The notes under the pieces were generated by a model that searched no databases, was not told the DNA's origin, and saw only the letters and a program-made list of their open reading frames with translations. A DNA stretch of 30,694 nt from Bacteroidota bacterium (lineage in GTDB: Bacteria; Bacteroidota; Ignavibacteria; Ignavibacteriales; Ignavibacteriaceae): assembly GCA_023433685.1 (NCBI GenBank), contig JAEYUD010000175.1, forward strand, positions 1-30,694, read 5' to 3'. The translations under genes were made by a program, and so were the position numbers. Shown here piece by piece: positions 14,921-22,641 of the stretch (the stretch's first letter is position 1; each line of letters starts with the position of its first letter).

Positions 14921-15030
14921 TATCATACCTCATACTCCATACCGCCAAAGGCGGATCACATTTAACATTTAACATTTAACATTTAAAGGACTTCACAGTT
15001 CACTTCGCCGCGGCGAATCACAGTTCACAC
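14921..15030. repeat. Composite element: heptamers and two GC palindromes
   Basis: In order on the + strand: three units ending in CATA (14921-14941); palindrome CCGCC-AAA-GGCGG (14942-14954); four heptamers CACATTT, AACATTT, AACATTT, AACATTT (14957-14984); then CACAGTTCAC copies (14994 and 15019) on both sides of the perfect palindrome TTCGCCGCGGCGAA (15004-15017). The menC-like stop codon and last codons lie inside the final CACAGTTCAC copy. It is the most complete copy of the repeat family in the window. Confidence 0.7.
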
Positions 15031-16160
15031 TTCCAAAGTTGGTACTTTTTCACCTGCTCCTCCAGCACAACAACCCCTGTTCCGGGGCCTTCGGGGATGG
15101 CGATGTAGCCCCCGGCATCGAGTTCGACCACGGGGGTGACTATATCTTCCTTGAAGTATCTTCTGGTTTCGGAAGTGTCGCCGGGAAGTGTGAAAGCCGG
15201 TGCCGTCTGAAGGTGAATGTTGAACGCGCGGCCGATGCCGGTTTCATCCATGCCGCCTGACCATACGGGTATTCTGTTTTGTTCGCAATACTTCGCGATC
15301 CTCACCGCCTCGGCCATGCCGCCGACACGTCCCTCTTTTATGTTGATGATGCCGCACGCGCCGAGTTCAATTGCCGTGACCGCGTCGTCGAATGAGTGTA
15401 TCGATTCATCCAGGCAGAGGGGAGTTTTGATGTGTTGCTGCAATTTCGAGTGGAAATAGATGTCACTGTATGATAGGGGTTGCTCGATCATCGTGAGGCC
15501 GAACGCGTCAAGGCGCGCGAGGTGTGCCGCGTCGTCAAGGGAATAGTCGCCGTTCGCGTCAACCATCAGCTGGATACCGGGGAATCTCTCACGGACAGCC
15601 GCCACCCATACGATGTCCTTCCCCTTTTTGATCTTCATCTTCACGCGGTGATATTTCAGATCGACCGCCTCCTGAACCGCCTCAAGCAGTTCGGGGATGC
15701 TCCCTTTGATACCTATGCTCATTCCCGACATGATCTTTTTCGGCTCAAATCCGAACAGCTTCCACATCGGCACCCCTTCGAGGCGCGCTATCAGATCGAG
15801 CAGCGCGTTCTCAACGGCGGCTTTCGCCATCATGTTCCCGCGGATGTGCCGCATCTCCTTCTCAAAATCGCTGAAGCTCATCCCCGGCTTTATCACCGGA
15901 AGAATGAACTCCTTTATGATGTGCAGCGACGAGACTGTGGTCTCCGGACTGTAGAACGGGTCGGGATCGGCAACGCACTCTCCCCACCCCGCCACTTCAC
16001 CCGAGGCCATCTTTATCAGAAGCGCCTCCTTGCAAGTCCAGGTGTAAGAGCTTATGGAAAAAGGAGTTACAAAGGGAAGACTCACCGTTATCGCTTCTAT
16101 CGAAGTGATGTCAGGGATTCCAAGGTCAAGGGGGAGCACAGGGGCTGCGTTCGCGTGCAT
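15018..16160 (-). CDS. menC: Enolase-superfamily enzyme, OSB synthase/NSAR type
   Basis: A member of the muconate-lactonizing subgroup. Ligands and catalytic residues are visible (numbered from the upstream TTG frame): Lys185/Lys187 in 'RVKMKIKKG', Asp212 in 'MVDANGDY', Glu237 in 'MIEQPL', Asp262 in 'CLDESI', and Lys286 in 'NIKEGR'. 'WSGGMDETGIGRAFN' is typical of the o-succinylbenzoate synthase/N-succinylamino acid racemase family, so menaquinone synthesis is the likely role; racemase activity is possible. No other men genes are near. The natural start is unclear: family members begin near 'ITSIEAITVSLPF', but no ATG is there; the ATG at 16160 is chosen, with GTG closer in and TTG at 16193 as alternatives. 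The GC-rich coding style contrasts with the AT-rich genes on either side. Confidence 0.82.
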   Translation of the reverse strand: MHANAAPVLPLDLGIPDITSIEAITVSLPFVTPFSISSYTWTCKEALLIKMASGEVAGWGECVADPDPFYSPETTVSSLHIIKEFILPVIKPGMSFSDFEKEMRHIRGNMMAKAAVENALLDLIARLEGVPMWKLFGFEPKKIMSGMSIGIKGSIPELLEAVQEAVDLKYHRVKMKIKKGKDIVWVAAVRERFPGIQLMVDANGDYSLDDAAHLARLDAFGLTMIEQPLSYSDIYFHSKLQQHIKTPLCLDESIHSFDDAVTAIELGACGIINIKEGRVGGMAEAVRIAKYCEQNRIPVWSGGMDETGIGRAFNIHLQTAPAFTLPGDTSETRRYFKEDIVTPVVELDAGGYIAIPEGPGTGVVVLEEQVKKYQLWKCEL

Positions 16161-16193
16161 AGCGGGACTTTCAACAAATTCAGTAAAATTCAA

Positions 16194-16531
16194 GACTTCT
16201 AAGATGGCCCATCCGGTTCCACTCCGGAGTAAAAATCTCCGTTGAAACTTTCGCCATCATCCTCCAAAAAATACGCAAAAAGGGTTTGAATATTGATGGA
16301 AAGTTTAAAATAAAGGCCTTCTCGGTTGTATTGAGAGATCCTGAATTCACCGGGAGGACTTGAACTGTGAAAGTTAAAATTCGAAAACCGCGAACTGTAA
16401 ACCGGAAAGCTATGGGTTTTGCGGGGGATGAGGAAGGGAGCGGGGTAAGTAAATAAGCTAAATTGTTAATTGAGTGGGAATTAAATTACGACCTAATTAT
16501 ATTTGAGGTATTAAATCACAGATTTGATCAA
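16194..16531. other. Intergenic region with short ORF and repeats
   Basis: This divergent gap contains a minus-strand 26-codon frame (16260 down to 16180) whose ATG directly follows GGAGG and which overlaps the proposed menC 5' end in another frame; a perfect 10-base palindrome ACTCCGGAGT (16221-16230); and two GAACTGT motifs (16362 and 16392) similar to the repeat at 15019. No promoter is convincing. No RNA gene is seen. Confidence 0.35.
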
Positions 16532-18085
16532 ATGACTGAAATAATACAGCCCTATCCAAATGAACTTCCAACCGATTTCGCAGATCGATTAGGAGAGTAT
16601 TACTCTGGGCAGCTCCAATTCACTAATAAGAAGGAAGCCGGTCAGTATTTTACTCCACCTGCCCTCGCCCGTTTCATTGGAAGTTTTGCAGACATTGCAA
16701 CATCGAGCATCAGAATTTTGGATCCCGGCTGTGGAACTGCGATACTCTCTTGTGCATTAATTGAAGAGTTGATGAGACTTAATTCAGTTTCAAAGATATT
16801 TTTAACCCTCTACGAAACTGATAAAAACCTTTTAAAATACACTAACAAATCATTATTGTACCTTAGTGAGTGGTTGGAAAAAAAAAGAATAGATTTTAAA
16901 TGGGAGTTAATCCCACAGGACTTCATTCTCGACAGTTATAGTCTATTTTCATCAAACAGCAATGAGTATGGGTACGATTTAATAATAGCCAATCCCCCCT
17001 TTTTTAAGTTATCAAAAGATGATACAAGAGCAATAGCAGTTTCACAAATCGCAAACGGGATCTCGAATATTTATGCCGCTTTTTTAGTCGTAGCCTCGAC
17101 ATTATTGAATGCAGGAGGGGAATTAATATTCATCGTACCGCGAAGTTTTTCATCCGGATTATATTTCAAAGATTTTCGGAATTTCTTTTTTCGGAATGTT
17201 CAAATTTGTAATATTCACCTTTTCCAATCAAGAAAAGACGCTTTTTCAAGAGATAAAGTGCTCCAAGAGACAATTATAATTAAAGGTAAAAAGCGACCAA
17301 GAATTGAAACAACGGGTGAAATAGAACTATCATCATCAGGTGGGCTTGCTGATATCTCCAGCAGGAAAGTCGTTAGATATAAAGAAGAATATTTGATCGA
17401 TTTCGAATCAAAAGATCGAATTTTACATTTACCAATCGATGATTTCGAGGGGGAAATACTCAACCTCTTTAAATCATGGGATGGAAGTCTGGAAAAATAT
17501 AATCTCAAAATATCGACTGGCCCAATTGTTGCATTCAGGGTTAAGGATAAAATCAGCGATACCGGAATTCCACCACTCTCAGTGCCATTGCTTTGGTTAC
17601 ATAATGTCACAAGGATGAAGGTTGATTGGCCAGTCTGGAGAGAAGACAAAGGGCAATTCATCGAAAATTCTCTCGTAACAGTGAAATTGTTAGTCCCAAA
17701 CAAGAATTACGTTTTAATGCGCCGATTCAGTGCTAAAGATGATAAATACCGGCTTGTAGCAGCACCCCATTTTTATACTATGGGCTCAACCGAGAAAATT
17801 GGGATTGAGAATAAACTCAATTATATATATAGACCTAATGGACATTTGTTAAGGAAGGAAATTCTTGGACTTTGCGCATTATTGAATAGTAGTATATTTG
17901 ACAACTATTTTAGAATATTCAACGGAAATATTAATGTGAGCGCGACGGAATTGCGGGCTATGCCACTACCCCCATTGGAAATAATTTATGAGATAGGAGA
18001 AAAATTAATTCTCCTTAATGACTTTTCGACAAATTCAGTAGATAAAATAATTAACAACCAATTCAAATTAGAATTTAAATTATGA
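16532..18085 (+). CDS. Type II N6-adenine DNA methyltransferase
   Basis: A 517-residue methyltransferase, the partner of the BsuBI/PstI-type endonuclease that follows. It shows 'GQYFTPPALARFIG', the S-adenosylmethionine motif I 'DPGCGTA' (about residues 64-70) and the catalytic motif IV 'NPPFF' (about 154-158), in the gamma/Eco57I-like order, and a C-terminal region that should recognise the DNA target. By homology of the pair, methylation of adenine in CTGCAG is the best guess. The start at ATG 16532 is preferred; a TTG at 16463 adds 23 residues with no homology cue and neither has a good ribosome-binding site. It overlaps the next gene as ATGA. It is clearly more AT-rich than menC, which suggests horizontal transfer. 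Confidence 0.88.
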   Translation: MTEIIQPYPNELPTDFADRLGEYYSGQLQFTNKKEAGQYFTPPALARFIGSFADIATSSIRILDPGCGTAILSCALIEELMRLNSVSKIFLTLYETDKNLLKYTNKSLLYLSEWLEKKRIDFKWELIPQDFILDSYSLFSSNSNEYGYDLIIANPPFFKLSKDDTRAIAVSQIANGISNIYAAFLVVASTLLNAGGELIFIVPRSFSSGLYFKDFRNFFFRNVQICNIHLFQSRKDAFSRDKVLQETIIIKGKKRPRIETTGEIELSSSGGLADISSRKVVRYKEEYLIDFESKDRILHLPIDDFEGEILNLFKSWDGSLEKYNLKISTGPIVAFRVKDKISDTGIPPLSVPLLWLHNVTRMKVDWPVWREDKGQFIENSLVTVKLLVPNKNYVLMRRFSAKDDKYRLVAAPHFYTMGSTEKIGIENKLNYIYRPNGHLLRKEILGLCALLNSSIFDNYFRIFNGNINVSATELRAMPLPPLEIIYEIGEKLILLNDFSTNSVDKIINNQFKLEFKL

Positions 18086-19023
18086 GTAAAATACAAGAGG
18101 CCAAAGAAATACTGCATAATCTTGGTTTGCCGGACGCACAGTCAAATGAAATGTCTGCCCTGACACTTCTGGCACTCTGTAATATTAGAGAAGACGACAG
18201 TTGGTCAGATGCAGAAGTTACATTGCTTGGTATTTCAAATGGTATAATGAAATTTATTTCTGATAATTACTCCAGAAAATATGCTCCAAATACGAGAGAA
18301 ACCTTCAGAAGGAATGTGTTGCATCAATTAGTTCAAGCAAAGATAGTTGATTATAACCCGGAAAATCCAGAGCTTGCAGTGAACAGTCCAAAAGCGCACT
18401 ATGCACTTTCGAACGAAGTTCTTCCTGCAATCAGATCATACGGGAATAAAAGATGGCGAGCACATGTAAAAAAATTTACTGAAAGAGCAGGCAAACTGAA
18501 AGATATCTACAAGCAAAAAAGAGAGGATCGTTTTATTTCAGTAGTATTGGACGGTGAGATTAAAAAAATGTCACCTGGTAAGCATAATGAAGCTCAGATA
18601 AAAGTACTTAAGGAATTTGCTCCAAGATTTATCAGAAACGCGGAGTTGTTATACTTGGGAGACACCGCTGAAAAAGGTTTTTATAAGAAGCCTGAAAAAT
18701 TACAGGAATTTGGAATAAACTTCGACGAACGCGACAAAATACCTGATATAATTTTTGTTGACAGCGTTAGAAAATGGATGTACTTGATTGAAGTAGTAAC
18801 TTCGCATGGGCCTATCTCACCAAAGCGCCTGATTGAATTGGAGGAGTGTTTTAAATCTTGCCCACTGGGCAAAATCTTTGTGACAGTATTCCCAAGTAGA
18901 GCCGAATTTAAAAAATATATCTCTGAAATTGCTTGGGAAACTGAAGTTTGGATAGCTGAGGAGCCTGAACACCTTATTCATTTTAATGGCGATAAGTTTT
19001 TTGGACCTCGCCAGGGATCATGA
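18082..19023 (+). CDS. BsuBI/PstI-family type II restriction endonuclease
   Basis: A 313-residue protein with the full C-terminal signature of the BsuBI/PstI family: 'RDKIPDIIFVD' (Pro-Asp at 221-222), 'LIEVVTSHGPISPKRL' (Glu237), 'FVTVFPSR', 'IAWETEVWIA' and 'HLIHFNGDKFFGP'. The N-terminal part has 'NTRETFRRNVLHQLVQAKIV', the helical domain of the family. Known members cut CTGCAG, and such sites are present in this window (for example near 5148, 11411 and 24105), so the methylase must be active if the enzyme is. The ATGA overlap with the methyltransferase gene couples their translation, with methylase first. The frame is complete. Confidence 0.92.
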   Translation: MSKIQEAKEILHNLGLPDAQSNEMSALTLLALCNIREDDSWSDAEVTLLGISNGIMKFISDNYSRKYAPNTRETFRRNVLHQLVQAKIVDYNPENPELAVNSPKAHYALSNEVLPAIRSYGNKRWRAHVKKFTERAGKLKDIYKQKREDRFISVVLDGEIKKMSPGKHNEAQIKVLKEFAPRFIRNAELLYLGDTAEKGFYKKPEKLQEFGINFDERDKIPDIIFVDSVRKWMYLIEVVTSHGPISPKRLIELEECFKSCPLGKIFVTVFPSRAEFKKYISEIAWETEVWIAEEPEHLIHFNGDKFFGPRQGS

Positions 19024-19094
19024 TTAATTGATTTGATATTTAGGTTCAGATAGACTGTTAAATTCTTTAGCTGGTTCACATATCTTATTGATTT

Positions 19095-19115
19095 GGGAGC
19101 AAATAATCCGCTCCC
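19095..19115. terminator. Hairpin between convergent genes
   Basis: GGGAGC (19095-19100) pairs with GCTCCC (19110-19115) around a nine-base AT-rich loop, followed on the + strand by TCTCTTTACTTT. It lies between the convergent endonuclease and PD-(D/E)XK genes. The T-run is interrupted, so it is a modest terminator candidate for the restriction operon. Confidence 0.4.
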
Positions 19116-19179
19116 TCTCTTTACTTTCTGTTTGAAGCGCGTCGTACGGGATTCGTACCCGTAAATTCTCCCTTCACAG

Positions 19180-20463
19180 CTACTTCTTAAACCAAGAAAC
19201 AATCTCGCTCCACTCGAATACATTACATTTGGACTTTGACCAGAGGCCCTCTTCCAAGCCGCCACTGCGATTTCGACGAAATTCTTTTCCATCTCTTAAT
19301 ACCACTGCCCAATTTGGATTTACATTCCTCCCTAATCTTTTGTTTTCGTATGGTTCTCCCGACTTACCAATATAAACGAGATCGATCGGTGCATCAATAA
19401 TTGTCCTTGCTCCAATCACCGATGCGATACTCTTAAAGTAGGCTTCCCCGAGATGAGAGAAATGCCATGCGTCGGAATGACGCGGCGATGAGTCATTTTC
19501 AATCTTTGATGTTACCACGGTGGTTTTGAAGAATTTACTTAAAAATCCCGATTTCTTCACCTCTTCAGAAGCCTTTGCCTGTTCGGCCGCTTCTTTCGCT
19601 TCCACAGCCTTGACAAACTGTTCTGAGGTAAACCAGTTCCTGTTTACAGGTATGGTTTGGGAGTAGTTGACCTCATATTCAAAACTTTTCCATGCACCGT
19701 TTTGAAGGTCTGTTCTTAATTTGTCTCCCGAAATACCACCTCCACGACCAACAATGAATTTGTTCCCCTTTCTGTGGAGCTCAACAATAACTTCTCCCCG
19801 GATTCTCTCTTCCATATTCTTTCCATAAGTCAGCCCCCCCTCTTGCGTTTGGGATTTTAAGTCGCTGAATTTATCGATCGAAATCCTCAAGACCTCATAG
19901 AAATAGTTGTTTGTCAGCAAATTCTCATATTTCTCGAGTATATCCTCCCAATAGATCAATGGTTCATTAACTGCGGACCTGTACCGGATCATTCCTGATG
20001 GGGTAATAGCAATATGATAAATATTTTCCGCGGGAATCGAGTGAATCGTACTTAACTCGTTAATGATCCACTTCTGATTTCGTAGTTGCTCGTTTAGCTT
20101 TTCTGCGGTTGCATTACTGTACATTTTTGCTTCGATAACGATCAACAATAACTGAGGATCTGTAACTAAAATGATTGCGTCGGGTGTGTCTTTCGTTTCA
20201 TAATTACCACTAAACTTACGTTTATGGTTATCCTCTACAAGGCTCTCTTTGAGGCTATACTCTGTAAAAATAAGTATGTTGTTATTGTGTGCATCCGGGC
20301 GGATCTCAATTCCACTTGGAAAATCCGGGATCAATTCGAAGAAGAGTGGAAGGTTTTTGAAGTTATCTGAACAAATAATTTGTGGCAGCACTGTGCCAGT
20401 GAAAAATCGTTCTTTCCGGTTAAGGGGAAGATAATCGTGAATGTTTCTTTCTATTTTATTCAT
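19180..20463 (-). CDS. PD-(D/E)XK-fold protein next to R-M genes
   Basis: A 427-residue protein of no family I can name. The N-terminal domain contains a nuclease-type core: 'DTPDAIILV' (Asp95), then a hydrophobic strand and 'VIEAKMYS' (Glu111, Lys113), and downstream 'NEQLRNQKWII', in the order Asp...Glu-x-Lys with a following Gln helix, as in many restriction-like nucleases. A second region (about 255-310) has aromatic and charged residues; an Ala/Glu/Lys helix (about 285-310) leads to a C-terminal domain with 'HLGEAYFKSIASVIGA' and 'DLVYIGKSGEPYENKRLGR'. It is convergent with the PstI-like pair and shares its AT-rich composition, so it may be a defence gene of the same island. Activity is inferred from motif only. 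Confidence 0.7.
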   Translation of the reverse strand: MNKIERNIHDYLPLNRKERFFTGTVLPQIICSDNFKNLPLFFELIPDFPSGIEIRPDAHNNNILIFTEYSLKESLVEDNHKRKFSGNYETKDTPDAIILVTDPQLLLIVIEAKMYSNATAEKLNEQLRNQKWIINELSTIHSIPAENIYHIAITPSGMIRYRSAVNEPLIYWEDILEKYENLLTNNYFYEVLRISIDKFSDLKSQTQEGGLTYGKNMEERIRGEVIVELHRKGNKFIVGRGGGISGDKLRTDLQNGAWKSFEYEVNYSQTIPVNRNWFTSEQFVKAVEAKEAAEQAKASEEVKKSGFLSKFFKTTVVTSKIENDSSPRHSDAWHFSHLGEAYFKSIASVIGARTIIDAPIDLVYIGKSGEPYENKRLGRNVNPNWAVVLRDGKEFRRNRSGGLEEGLWSKSKCNVFEWSEIVSWFKK

Positions 20464-20515
20464 ATCAATACCAGTTTAAGTTTGGATTAAATTAAATCTC
20501 ACCAGTTCTTTATGC

Positions 20516-20947
20516 TCACTCATCATCCATCAGCCCCTCAAGTTCATCGCATTCGTTGACGAGGGAGTTGACGACTGCCTGGAAGAAGTTGACGTTCATT
20601 AACTCGATGGGCGCGTTGTGCATGATGCTGAATGTGAATTTCTGGCTGATCTCTTCGATTGCCCAGAAGCCGATGCTCATTTGCGCGTTTCGCTTGAGGA
20701 GGAGGGTGGAGAGCTGATGCGGTATTTCGTCTTCGTCGTCTGACTGGAGAAGGCTCGGAACTGAAAACTCAAGCACTTCACCATATTTGATGATAAAAAG
20801 CTTTTGTGTGCGACCGGAATCCATTTCAAATATAAGTATCGCGTGTTTGTCATCTATCTCGGCAATTTTCCAACCAATTTGGCTGCAATAATTCCTGATC
20901 GTTGATTTGAAATTCGCGGCTGAAAACAAGTTTGATAACGTTGACAT
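20516..20947 (-). CDS. YbjN-like / secretion-chaperone-fold protein
   Basis: A 143-residue acidic soluble protein. The layout (helix, beta-strands such as 'HAILIFEMDSG', 'QKLFIIKYGEVLEFSVPS', a middle acidic loop 'QSDDEDEIPHQ', then helix-strand-helix ending 'NECDELEGLMDDE') resembles YbjN and type III secretion chaperone-like folds, which bind partner proteins. GGAGA lies eight bases before the ATG at 20947. It is 77 bases downstream of the first decaheme gene, on the same strand, and might be co-transcribed with the cytochrome genes, but it has no obvious redox role. The family call is tentative. Confidence 0.6.
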   Translation of the reverse strand: MSTLSNLFSAANFKSTIRNYCSQIGWKIAEIDDKHAILIFEMDSGRTQKLFIIKYGEVLEFSVPSLLQSDDEDEIPHQLSTLLLKRNAQMSIGFWAIEEISQKFTFSIMHNAPIELMNVNFFQAVVNSLVNECDELEGLMDDE

Positions 20948-21024
20948 GACAGTCTCCTTTTATTTTAACATGAGCTTATGATCATATAATATATAGAGTG
21001 CTTCTTTTCCAATTTTTCCGGAAA

Positions 21025-21975
21025 TTAATCTTCCCCGCCTTCGTGTTCCCTTTCGCCCCCTTTGTTTTCGCGTTTTCCTTCCCGGCCGCCTTCGTTTTTG
21101 CCTGAGCCTTCGCCTTTGCCTTTGATGTCGTGTTCGTTGCCGGAGCGGTGGCATTTAACGCAGTTTGTGAAGTCGGCGATCCCTTCTTTTTGGTGTTTGC
21201 GGGCGATTTTGGCTTCGCTGTGCTCGTGGCAGTTGTAGCAGGTGTACTGCTTGTATCCTGTGCCGGAAGTGTGGCAGTTTGAGCAGGTTTCGGGGTGATT
21301 GCGGTCGAAAACGAAGTATTTGGTATGGTCGAATGTCGAGGGTTTCCACGCGGAAGTGGTGTGGCACGCGGCGCACTGCTCACCTTTGGCGAGTGAGGCG
21401 TGGAGGTCGTCATTGGGTTTCACTTTTTCGTGACACTTCGTGCAGTTATCTTTATTCGCGCCGAGTGAGGCGTGGTCGAATTTGGCACCCTTCCAGCTCT
21501 CGGTGTTGTGGCATTTGCTGCACTCGTCTTTCACGAGTGAGTGGAGGTCGTCGGCCGGTTTCTGATAATCGTGGCAGGCGGAGCATTTCTCCCGGGTGGA
21601 AGTGCCGATTATCTGATGCGAAAATTTCTTTATGGCGAAGTTTTTTGCCTCGCCCGTATGTTCGAGGTGGCAGGTAACGCACTCAATTTCTGTTATGTTC
21701 CTGTGAAGAAGGTTTGCCCGCTTGTTCTCTTTGTAGTCAGCCACGGCTTTCACCGGTTTGAGGCCGATGCCCTCCCGCTTGTGGCACTCGAGGCATTTTT
21801 CGGTTACGGCACCCGCCGCGAGCGAGTGACACTTCAGGCAGTCGTTTTTCAGTTCTTCATGTCCGCGGCTCAAAACGCCCGGGTTGATGGCATAATAGGG
21901 GGCTGTTACAACGGCTGCAATTCCCAAAAGAAGTGCTGCCAGAAAGAAGTACATCGTTCTCATCGCCAGCTCCAC
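21025..21975 (-). CDS. Decaheme c-type cytochrome, membrane anchored (copy 1)
   Basis: A 316-residue periplasmic electron carrier with ten CxxCH haem sites at about residues 46, 61, 99, 131, 152, 178, 201, 231, 246 and 272. One hydrophobic helix (about 9-28) without an obvious cleavage site would anchor it; 'NPGVLSRGHEELKNDC' follows. The spacing of haems in pairs and extra His residues suggests bis-His ligation. The last 30 residues are a Gly/Glu/Lys-rich charged tail. The GTG start at 21975 gives 'VEL' at the N-terminus, as in copy 2; an ATG at 21963 overlaps the upstream stop as ATGA and is the alternative. The upstream gene encodes its presumed b-haem partner. It should carry electrons from the membrane into the periplasm. 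Confidence 0.9.
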   Translation of the reverse strand: MELAMRTMYFFLAALLLGIAAVVTAPYYAINPGVLSRGHEELKNDCLKCHSLAAGAVTEKCLECHKREGIGLKPVKAVADYKENKRANLLHRNITEIECVTCHLEHTGEAKNFAIKKFSHQIIGTSTREKCSACHDYQKPADDLHSLVKDECSKCHNTESWKGAKFDHASLGANKDNCTKCHEKVKPNDDLHASLAKGEQCAACHTTSAWKPSTFDHTKYFVFDRNHPETCSNCHTSGTGYKQYTCYNCHEHSEAKIARKHQKEGIADFTNCVKCHRSGNEHDIKGKGEGSGKNEGGREGKRENKGGEREHEGGED

Positions 21976-22520
21976 ATCAAAAGGGTGCCGATTATGTGGA
22001 TAAGCACGAGTGCCATGAATATCGCGTTAAGGGGCATGTGAACTTTGCGCCATTTCTGCATTTTGCCGACGAGGAGCGACTGAAACAGCACATCCCTCTC
22101 GATCTCTTCGGGTGTGAAACCCCTCCCTTTAAGCTCCGCCACGCGGTCTTTCAGGTCGCCCTTCACTTCGGAAAGGAGGAATTTCCCCGTCAGTCCGCTG
22201 GCGATCACCACAACCATGGCGAGGAGTGCCATCCAGGGGATCACCGCGTTGAAGTGGATGCCGCCGTGCACTATGATCATCACGCCGCCGAGCCAGCCGA
22301 GGGTCTCGTGCATGGTGAGGAGCGATTTAGGTTGCCCTGACGAGATCAATTTTCGTTTTCTTAGTGAGTAGATAAATGAGATAATTATGAGGGTTGTGCC
22401 GAGGATGCCGAAGTACCTGCCGATCCACGCGATCCCGATGCTGTGAAACAGAAGATCGATCAGAATGGAAACCACTATCAGCCCCGCGAATAACAAAACG
22501 GAGGGGAGTATCTTGTTCAT
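21960..22520 (-). CDS. Small b-type cytochrome-like membrane protein (copy 1)
   Basis: A 186-residue protein with about five membrane helices. Histidines conserved with its paralogue at 23544-24101 are candidate haem b ligands: 'TMHETLGWLGG', 'VHGGIHFNA' (two His), 'KVHMPLNA' and 'LIHIIG'. An amphipathic loop with 'GFTPEEIERDV' lies between the last helices. The arrangement suggests a quinol-linked diheme membrane subunit feeding the decaheme protein with which its gene overlaps by 16 bases. The ATG at 22520 is preferred over an upstream TTG at 22538. No named family is claimed. Confidence 0.75.
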   Translation of the reverse strand: MNKILPSVLLFAGLIVVSILIDLLFHSIGIAWIGRYFGILGTTLIIISFIYSLRKRKLISSGQPKSLLTMHETLGWLGGVMIIVHGGIHFNAVIPWMALLAMVVVIASGLTGKFLLSEVKGDLKDRVAELKGRGFTPEEIERDVLFQSLLVGKMQKWRKVHMPLNAIFMALVLIHIIGTLLMWSWR

Positions 22521-22641
22521 AACCTGAAGTATTATCAAAAGTTGAAGAACAAATTACAAATTATTTTTAAGATTCCGGCTTAAAAGTTGGTTAAAAAACG
22601 GGGATGGCCTGAAAAAGTTTTACCTTCGTCGCCACGGAGCC

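Noticed and set aside
12066..15030. CRISPR array
   Set aside because: Units are seven-base tandem repeats or palindromes without spacers of constant size, and no cas gene is present.
15480..16202. A 240-residue + strand frame over menC
   Set aside because: It is antisense to an intact enolase-superfamily gene and has no recognisable motif.
19095..19163. A complete tRNA gene
   Set aside because: Only a T-arm-like hairpin is present; no acceptor, D or anticodon arm can be formed around it.
21452..21682. Arg-rich open frames on both strands across the cytochrome genes
   Set aside because: They are shadows of haem-binding codons; CxxCH motifs and the conserved paralogue fix the true frame.
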